Source of the DNA: Candidatus Magasanikiibacteriota bacterium
GTDB lineage: Bacteria; Patescibacteriota; Patescibacteriia; Magasanikbacterales; 2-02-FULL-50-9b
Direction: 5' to 3'
Assembly (NCBI GenBank): GCA_026396555.1
Contig: JAPLWO010000059.1
Location: forward strand, 1 to 16,365
Length of the DNA: 16,365 nt
A model generated the notes under the pieces. It searched no databases, was not told where the DNA came from, and worked only from the letters and a program-made list of their open reading frames with translations. Position 1 is the stretch's first letter, and every line of letters begins with the position of its first letter. This document shows positions 12,141 through 16,365 of the stretch, piece after piece. The position numbers and the translations under genes are program-made.

Positions 12141-12168
12141 TTGAACGCTTTTTTTAAGGTGTTATACT
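12141..12168 (+). promoter_or_regulatory. Leaderless-type promoter of the PfkB-aldolase operon
   Basis: TTGAAC (12141-12146), 16 bp, TATACT (12163-12168), then 8 nt to the ATG at 12177. The -10 hexamer and the spacing to the ATG are the same as at lexA. Confidence 0.7.
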
Positions 12169-12176
12169 GTATTTGT

Positions 12177-12410
12177 ATGACAAGTGATGATTTTTCAAGC
12201 GGCGTAACCGAGTCAGAAATTTTTGAGGAGCTCAAAATTCGAAATGAATTGGAGCCTATTGAATCCCGGGATCAATATTCCGAGATTTTGGATGAAATTA
12301 TCGCTGAAAAAGTTGATTTTGGCGAACTCAATCCGGATGACGACACTGTCTCACTCAAAGAAAATCTGATGCGCCGTTTTGATGACTTAATTGAACCAGT
12401 TGAATTATGA
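12177..12410 (+). CDS. Small acidic protein of unknown function
   Basis: I do not recognise this 77-residue protein. It has 24 Asp/Glu against 7 Lys/Arg, no membrane segment and no Cys. It is predicted mostly helical (ESEIFEELKI, SEILDEIIAEK, KENLMRRFDDLI) with an acidic loop NPDDD (52-56). The ATG at 12177 lies 8 nt after a TATACT -10, so it is probably translated from a leaderless mRNA. An in-frame upstream start at 12129 would lie before the promoter and was rejected. Its stop overlaps the PfkB start by 4 bp (ATGA), so the two are probably translationally coupled. It could be a partner or regulator of the kinase, but that rests on position alone. Confidence 0.8.
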   Translation: MTSDDFSSGVTESEIFEELKIRNELEPIESRDQYSEILDEIIAEKVDFGELNPDDDTVSLKENLMRRFDDLIEPVEL

Positions 12411-13378
12411 AATTTGATGTTTTATCCGTCGGTGATGCGACGATTGATACTTTTTTATTTATTCATGAAGCGGAAGTGCGCATGTCCTTGAATAAGGAAG
12501 TGCAGCAATTGTGCGTTAATTATGCGGATAAATTGCCCGTTGATAAAATTGCGCGTGTTGTTGCAGGAAACGCAGCGAATAATGCAGTAGGTTCAGCTCG
12601 ACTCGGTTTGAAAACAGCGTATATCGCCACACTTGGGGACGACGTGCAGGGTTGGCTGATTAAAAATAAATTAGATAAAGAACGTATTGATACAAAATTT
12701 GTTGTGATGAATAAAAAAGTCGAGACGAATTCATCGACAGTTTTAAGTTTTAAAGGCGAACGCACGATTTTGGTTTTTCATGCGGATAAAAAATATAGTT
12801 TGCCAAAAAAGTTAGCTCCCACACGATTCATGTATTATACGTCAGTTGGAAAAAATCACTTGAAATTGAACGCGGACGTAATTCAATACGTAAAAAAAAC
12901 GGGTGCACGTCTTGGATATAATCCAGGAACCTATCAGTTACGTGCAGGAAGCGCAGCGCTCAAATCGGTGATTGCTGTGTGTGAAGTTTTGTTTGTAAAT
13001 AAGGAAGAGGCTTCACGAATTCTCGGCGAGCAATTGGAAATTAAAGAATCATTGCTGGCGTTGCATAAATTAGGATCAAAAATTGTTGTAATTACAGATG
13101 GATCGCAGGGCTCGTATGTGTACGGCGGTGGAACTTTTTATCGCATGGAAATTCCGGATACAAAAGTTGTCGAACGAACAGGAGCGGGCGATGCATTTGC
13201 ATCAGGATTTATGGCAGCGCTTGCACATGGAAAAGATATTCCAACTGCAATGACATGGGGAACATTAAATTCTTCATCTGTGATTATGTTTGTAGGTCCG
13301 CAAGCAGGATTATTGACGCCGACAGCGATGAAAAAATTTGAAAAGAAAATAAAAAAATTGCACGCAGTTGAAATATAA
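12407..13378 (+). CDS. PfkB-family (ribokinase-like) carbohydrate kinase
   Basis: ATP-dependent kinase of 323 residues. PfkB signature 1 is at AGNAANNAVGSARLG (53-67) and signature 2 at RTGAGDAFASGFMAAL (257-272), with catalytic base Asp262 and the GAGD anion hole. FNKEEASRIL-like text appears as FVNKEEASRIL (196-206). The substrate cannot be read from the motifs; the family includes ribokinase, fructose-6-phosphate, fructose-1-phosphate, tagatose-6-phosphate and nucleoside kinases. The aldolase gene begins 3 bp downstream, which favours a kinase making fructose- or tagatose-1,6-bisphosphate. That is inference. Start ATG at 12407 is within the stop of the acidic-protein gene. No SD. Confidence 0.9.
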   Translation: MKFDVLSVGDATIDTFLFIHEAEVRMSLNKEVQQLCVNYADKLPVDKIARVVAGNAANNAVGSARLGLKTAYIATLGDDVQGWLIKNKLDKERIDTKFVVMNKKVETNSSTVLSFKGERTILVFHADKKYSLPKKLAPTRFMYYTSVGKNHLKLNADVIQYVKKTGARLGYNPGTYQLRAGSAALKSVIAVCEVLFVNKEEASRILGEQLEIKESLLALHKLGSKIVVITDGSQGSYVYGGGTFYRMEIPDTKVVERTGAGDAFASGFMAALAHGKDIPTAMTWGTLNSSSVIMFVGPQAGLLTPTAMKKFEKKIKKLHAVEI

Positions 13379-13381
13379 AAT

Positions 13382-14323
13382 ATGTTGGTAAATTTAAATA
13401 AAGTTTTGCCACGTGCGCGTGCACATAAATATGCGGTCGGTGCGTTTAATATAAATAATTTAGAAATCGCACAAGGAGTTGTTGCGGCTGCTGCAAAATT
13501 AGGTGCGCCTGTAATTATTCAAACCTCTGAAGGAGCGCTTGAATACGCGGGGATGGAATATTTAGCGGCAATTGTTCATATTGCGGCAGAAACGCATAAA
13601 AAATTGCCGATTGTGTTTCATTTGGATCATGGAAAAGAAGAATCGCTGGTTGAACGAACAATCAAATCAGGGTGGTATACGAGCGTAATGATTGATGCGT
13701 CGCGGTATGATTTCAAAAAAAATATTAAGGTGACGCGACGAATCGTTGAGCTCGCACATGCGCGGGGTATGAGTGTCGAAGCTGAATTAGGTCCAATTAT
13801 GGGGCAAGAAGATTTGGTTAATGTAAGCCAAAAAGAAGCCGCATTTACAGATTCTGAAGAGGTTAAAAGATTCGTCGCGGAAACTAAATGCGATGCGCTT
13901 GCGGTGTCGATCGGAACTGCGCACGGCGCGGTAAAATATGTTGCGGGCGAACAGCCGGTTTTGGATTTAAAACGATTGAAAGAAATCGCTGCGATTACAA
14001 AAATTTCGCTCGTATTACACGGCGCAAGTTCAGTGCCTCATGCGCTAATTACCGAACTTCATCAATCATGTTCGCGCATGGGCGACTGCGGTCGTGTGCA
14101 CGATGCAATTGGTGTTCCTGAAGCACAAATCAAAAAAGCGATTGCGCTTGGAATTTCAAAAGTTAATGTTGACACAGATATTCGTATTGCATTTACGTCA
14201 GCAGTGCGTGAAAAATTATTAACCGATTCATCGTTTATTGATCCTCGAAAATTATTGGGTCCTGCACGCGATGCGGTGCAGCAATTGATCGAGAAAAAAA
14301 TAAAACTTTTCGGATTTCGTTGA
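13382..14323 (+). CDS. fba: Class II fructose-bisphosphate aldolase
   Basis: Zinc-dependent aldolase that splits fructose-1,6-bisphosphate into dihydroxyacetone phosphate and glyceraldehyde-3-phosphate, or the reverse. The 313 residues fit the class II family. Visible: AFNINN (21-26), HLDHG with His80, catalytic Asp82 and His83, VEAELGPIMGQED (132-144), zinc His181 in GTAHG, LHGAS with His213, and NVDTDIRIAFT (262-272) with the phosphate-binding segment. A tagatose-bisphosphate specificity (as in GatY/KbaY) cannot be ruled out. It begins 3 bp after the PfkB stop and is followed after 1 bp by a hypothetical gene, with no SD for either, so translation is probably coupled along the operon. Confidence 0.94.
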   Translation: MLVNLNKVLPRARAHKYAVGAFNINNLEIAQGVVAAAAKLGAPVIIQTSEGALEYAGMEYLAAIVHIAAETHKKLPIVFHLDHGKEESLVERTIKSGWYTSVMIDASRYDFKKNIKVTRRIVELAHARGMSVEAELGPIMGQEDLVNVSQKEAAFTDSEEVKRFVAETKCDALAVSIGTAHGAVKYVAGEQPVLDLKRLKEIAAITKISLVLHGASSVPHALITELHQSCSRMGDCGRVHDAIGVPEAQIKKAIALGISKVNVDTDIRIAFTSAVREKLLTDSSFIDPRKLLGPARDAVQQLIEKKIKLFGFR

Positions 14324-14324
14324 T

Positions 14325-14894
14325 ATGGCATTTGAGGGAATCACATCTGACTCAGCGTTAGAGCGAACTGCTCGAAAGATTGAACGGCGCAAAAGCGATC
14401 GTCAAATTGATTGGGTGGAAATAGAGCAGCGCCGAAGTTTTCGCGATGAACTTTCTGACCTACGATTTGGATCGATTGATTATTTGCCCAAAGAAAAAAT
14501 CACACACGATGATCCAAATAATTCGCGCTATAAATGCAAATCAAATTGGATGTTTCGGCTTAATTTTAAATTAGGTGAGGCTGTTCGAACGGGCGTTCTT
14601 TCAACATTGGAGGAGATTAAAGCTGCTAAAGATTTTGAAAATTTTTTGATGAATCGAAGAAAAGTGCAGCAGACAGATTTTGCATCTCGAGTGACACCCG
14701 CGGAAATGACTGAATTACAAAGAATTGGAGTAGAAGAAGGGCCGGCCGCGCTCCAAAAAATGATCTCGCAACGTTTTTGGGTTCCGACAACTCAAGCTGA
14801 GATTGATTTTATAAATCAAACACTCGACATATTGATTGGTTCACTTGCGCACACGCCTGCACAGCGACGAATCAAAAATGTATTGCGACATTAA
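14325..14894 (+). CDS. Hypothetical soluble protein at the end of the PfkB-aldolase operon
   Basis: Not recognised. The 189-residue protein is charged, mostly helical and without a membrane segment. The N-terminal third is rich in Arg, Asp and Glu (ERTARKIERRKSDRQ, IEQRRSFRDELSDL). The middle has KCKSNWMFRLNFKLGEAVRT (70-89), with the only Cys. The C-terminal half includes an RVTPAEMTELQRIG helix and ends AQRRIKNVLRH. The ATG at 14325 lies 1 bp after the aldolase stop and the codon usage matches the operon, so the frame is very likely coding. It converges on the transketolase genes with only 14 bp between, and no terminator hairpin is visible there; the gap and its surroundings are A/T palindromes such as ATTTTAAAAT (14911-14920). 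Confidence 0.75.
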   Translation: MAFEGITSDSALERTARKIERRKSDRQIDWVEIEQRRSFRDELSDLRFGSIDYLPKEKITHDDPNNSRYKCKSNWMFRLNFKLGEAVRTGVLSTLEEIKAAKDFENFLMNRRKVQQTDFASRVTPAEMTELQRIGVEEGPAALQKMISQRFWVPTTQAEIDFINQTLDILIGSLAHTPAQRRIKNVLRH

Positions 14895-14908
14895 TTCGCG
14901 GTTAAATT

Positions 14909-15820
14909 TTATTTTAAAATTTTATTGACCTGCGCAATAATATTTTTTGCGCGCATGCCGTATTTGGTCAGTAGTTCATCGGGCGCTCCGGATTCTCCAA
15001 AAATATTTGGCATGCCAACGGGCAAAACGGGAACAGGGAAGTTCATCGCACTGAATTCTGAAATCGCGCCGAATAATCCGCCAGAAATTTGATGTTCTTC
15101 GATGGTGACAGCGCCTCCTGTTTTTTGAATTGATTTTAAAATTGTTTTTTCATCGAGCGGTTTGATTGAGGGACAGTTGATAACCTCTGCCTCGACCCCT
15201 TTTTTTGAAAGTTGCTCTGCTGCAAGTAATGCCTCATATACGAGTGGACCTGTTCCAATAATAGTCACATCGCTTCCTTCACGTAAAACGTATGCTTTTC
15301 CAATTTGAAATGGAGCGTCAGGTTTTGTAATTACCGGCGTTTTTTCTCGAGTAAATCGAATATAGACCGGGCCTTTATATTCAGCTGCGGCGAGGACGGC
15401 ACGGCGCGCTTCGTGGACATCACACGGCGAAAGCACTAATAAATTAGGTAACACGCGTGTGATTGCAATGTCTTCGAGCGCTTGGTGCGTCGCACCGTCT
15501 GGGCCTACAGAAATTCCTGAATGTGCACCCATGATTTTCACATTTAAATTGCTGTAACAAATTGAAACGCGAATTTGATCCCAATTTCGGCCCGGAGAAA
15601 AAACAGCATAACTGGAAATGAACGGAACTTTGTCGCAGCCAGCCATTCCTGCTGCAACGCCGGCCATGTTTTGTTCCGCAACACCCATTTCAAAAAAGCG
15701 TTCAGGAAATTTTTTCTGAAATGTGAGCGATCGAGTAGATTCGCTTAAATCACAATCCGCCGAGCGTTCGCAATTGTGCGAGCGCTGCTTTTGCTTCGTC
15801 AGCGTTGGGTGGTTTTCCAT
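14909..15820 (-). CDS. Transketolase, C-terminal subunit (5' end abnormal)
   Basis: This is the Pyr plus C-terminal half of a split transketolase. Family text begins at SADCDLSESTRSLTFQKKFP (from 15763) and continues with FFEMGVAEQNMAGVAAGMAG, holding the Glu that activates thiamine diphosphate, then SVGPDGATHQALEDIA, YKGPVYIRFTREKTPV and VTIEEHQISGGLFG. Free-standing C-terminal subunits normally carry about 30-40 more residues before SAD, with the first strand and helix of the Pyr domain. Here that stretch is missing. The frame instead extends up inside the N-terminal subunit gene, with possible starts at 15820, 15835 and 15850, and the residues read there (such as ENHPTLTKQKQRSHNCER) are an out-of-frame copy of the neighbour. 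The start is therefore uncertain. A +1 shift at the upstream stop would fuse the two halves. Confidence 0.82.
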   Translation of the reverse strand: MENHPTLTKQKQRSHNCERSADCDLSESTRSLTFQKKFPERFFEMGVAEQNMAGVAAGMAGCDKVPFISSYAVFSPGRNWDQIRVSICYSNLNVKIMGAHSGISVGPDGATHQALEDIAITRVLPNLLVLSPCDVHEARRAVLAAAEYKGPVYIRFTREKTPVITKPDAPFQIGKAYVLREGSDVTIIGTGPLVYEALLAAEQLSKKGVEAEVINCPSIKPLDEKTILKSIQKTGGAVTIEEHQISGGLFGAISEFSAMNFPVPVLPVGMPNIFGESGAPDELLTKYGMRAKNIIAQVNKILK

Positions 15821-16365
15821 GCCACTCGAAATCATTTTCCATGAAATCAACGCCTTTACCTGGTGTTGTATGCGCTAAAATGAGCGTTGGTTTTTCGATT
15901 ATCGAGCGCGCCTCATCGCACGCATCAATAATTGCGCGAATATTATGCCCATCAACTTCAATCACGTGCCAATTAAACGCGCGATATTTATCGGCGACTG
16001 GCTCGAGCGGCATAATTGTTTCCGTTGGACCGTCGATTTGAATATTATTTCGGTCCATGAACGCGGTAATATTATTGAGACGATATTTTCCCGCAGACAA
16101 AACCGCTTCCCATGTTTGACCCTCATCTTGTTCGCCGTCTGACATTAAACAAAAAACATGCGCACGCGATTTATTTAATCGAAGCGCGAGTGCTGCACCA
16201 ACTGCTTGCGACAATCCTTGTCCGAGCGGACCTCCGGTATTTTCAATGCCCGGAACTGAGTGAATATGTGGATGACCTTGTAGGCGAGAATTGATTTTTC
16301 GCAATGTTTTCAGCTCTTTTAATGGAAAAAATCCAGCGCGTGCGAGCGTCGCGTACCATACCGGA
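15750..16365 (-). CDS. Transketolase, N-terminal subunit (partial, runs off the right edge)
   Basis: The thiamine-diphosphate (PP) half of a split transketolase; the frame is open to the window edge, so the true start lies beyond 16365, and the TTG at 16304 is internal. Visible from the edge: WYATLARAGFFPLKELKTLR, then LQGHPHIHSVPGIENTGGPL and GQGLSQAVGAALA. The diphosphate/magnesium motif reads MSDGEQDEGQTWEA ... DRNNIQIDG, with Ser instead of Gly at the start of GDG. VDGHN and HTTPGKGVDFMEN follow. It ends EWHGKPPNADEAKAALAQLR plus TLGGL, a normal-looking end except for the last five residues. The stop (15750-15752) lies inside the conserved part of the C-terminal subunit. Transketolase moves two-carbon units in the non-oxidative pentose phosphate pathway. 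Confidence 0.92.
   Translation of the reverse strand, partial: PVWYATLARAGFFPLKELKTLRKINSRLQGHPHIHSVPGIENTGGPLGQGLSQAVGAALALRLNKSRAHVFCLMSDGEQDEGQTWEAVLSAGKYRLNNITAFMDRNNIQIDGPTETIMPLEPVADKYRAFNWHVIEVDGHNIRAIIDACDEARSIIEKPTLILAHTTPGKGVDFMENDFEWHGKPPNADEAKAALAQLRTLGGL

Noticed and set aside
14895..14925. A/T palindromes between the convergent hypothetical and transketolase genes as a bidirectional terminator
   Set aside because: There is no G/C stem; the palindrome ATTTTAAAAT would be too weak.

Overview
The window looks like a chromosomal segment of a Candidate Phyla Radiation (Patescibacteria) bacterium, perhaps from the Uhrbacteria/Magasanikbacteria side. This is an inference from gene content and style: a split two-subunit transketolase, compact ATGA-overlapping operons, a TM0106-type nuclease, a small SET-domain protein, many core genes without Shine-Dalgarno (SD) sites, and several lineage-specific membrane proteins. 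TGA is used as a stop throughout. No rRNA, tRNA, CRISPR array or insertion sequence was seen.

Layout. 1-341: 3' end of rpoC with a GAAA-loop terminator. 356-1440: a self-contained unit (promoter, SD, one membrane-anchored unknown protein, terminator). 1499-2215: yebC. 2217-3309 (minus): a promoter, two tandem paralogous four-helix membrane proteins, and a terminator. 3354-5835: a GT-C-like polytopic membrane protein overlapping ruvC by 4 bp, then a degenerate Rossmann/SDR-like protein with its own promoter. 5865-5941: back-to-back terminators. 5968-6903 (minus): a stand-alone RibD C-terminal-type reductase, divergent from murI (7009-7743). 7759-8237: a PemK/MazF-like toxin reading frame broken by a one-base shift. 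8161-8266 (minus): a predicted small RNA with a near-consensus promoter and a GCAA-loop terminator, antisense to the toxin tail and divergent from lexA. 8294-10161: lexA and a Dda/RecD-like helicase. 10148-10610 (minus): a SET-domain methyltransferase. 10638-12119: a TM0106-family nuclease. 12141-14894: a small acidic protein, a PfkB sugar kinase, a class II fructose-bisphosphate aldolase and a hypothetical protein as one operon. 14909-16365 (minus): split transketolase with an abnormal junction between its subunits.

Together the genes cover transcription and DNA repair (rpoC, yebC, ruvC, lexA, helicase, TM0106 nuclease) and lower sugar metabolism (PfkB, aldolase, transketolase), mixed with accessory membrane proteins.

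Two gene styles alternate. Housekeeping genes have A/T-ending codons, no SD, and in four cases a -10 hexamer 6-8 nt before the ATG, as expected for leaderless mRNAs. Several accessory genes have strong SD sites, C/G-ending codons and TTGAC(A/C)-17-TA(G/C)GAT promoters. The most novel candidate is the small RNA between the broken toxin and lexA. It may be an antisense regulator or the RNA partner of a toxin with no visible protein antitoxin; that role is inference.
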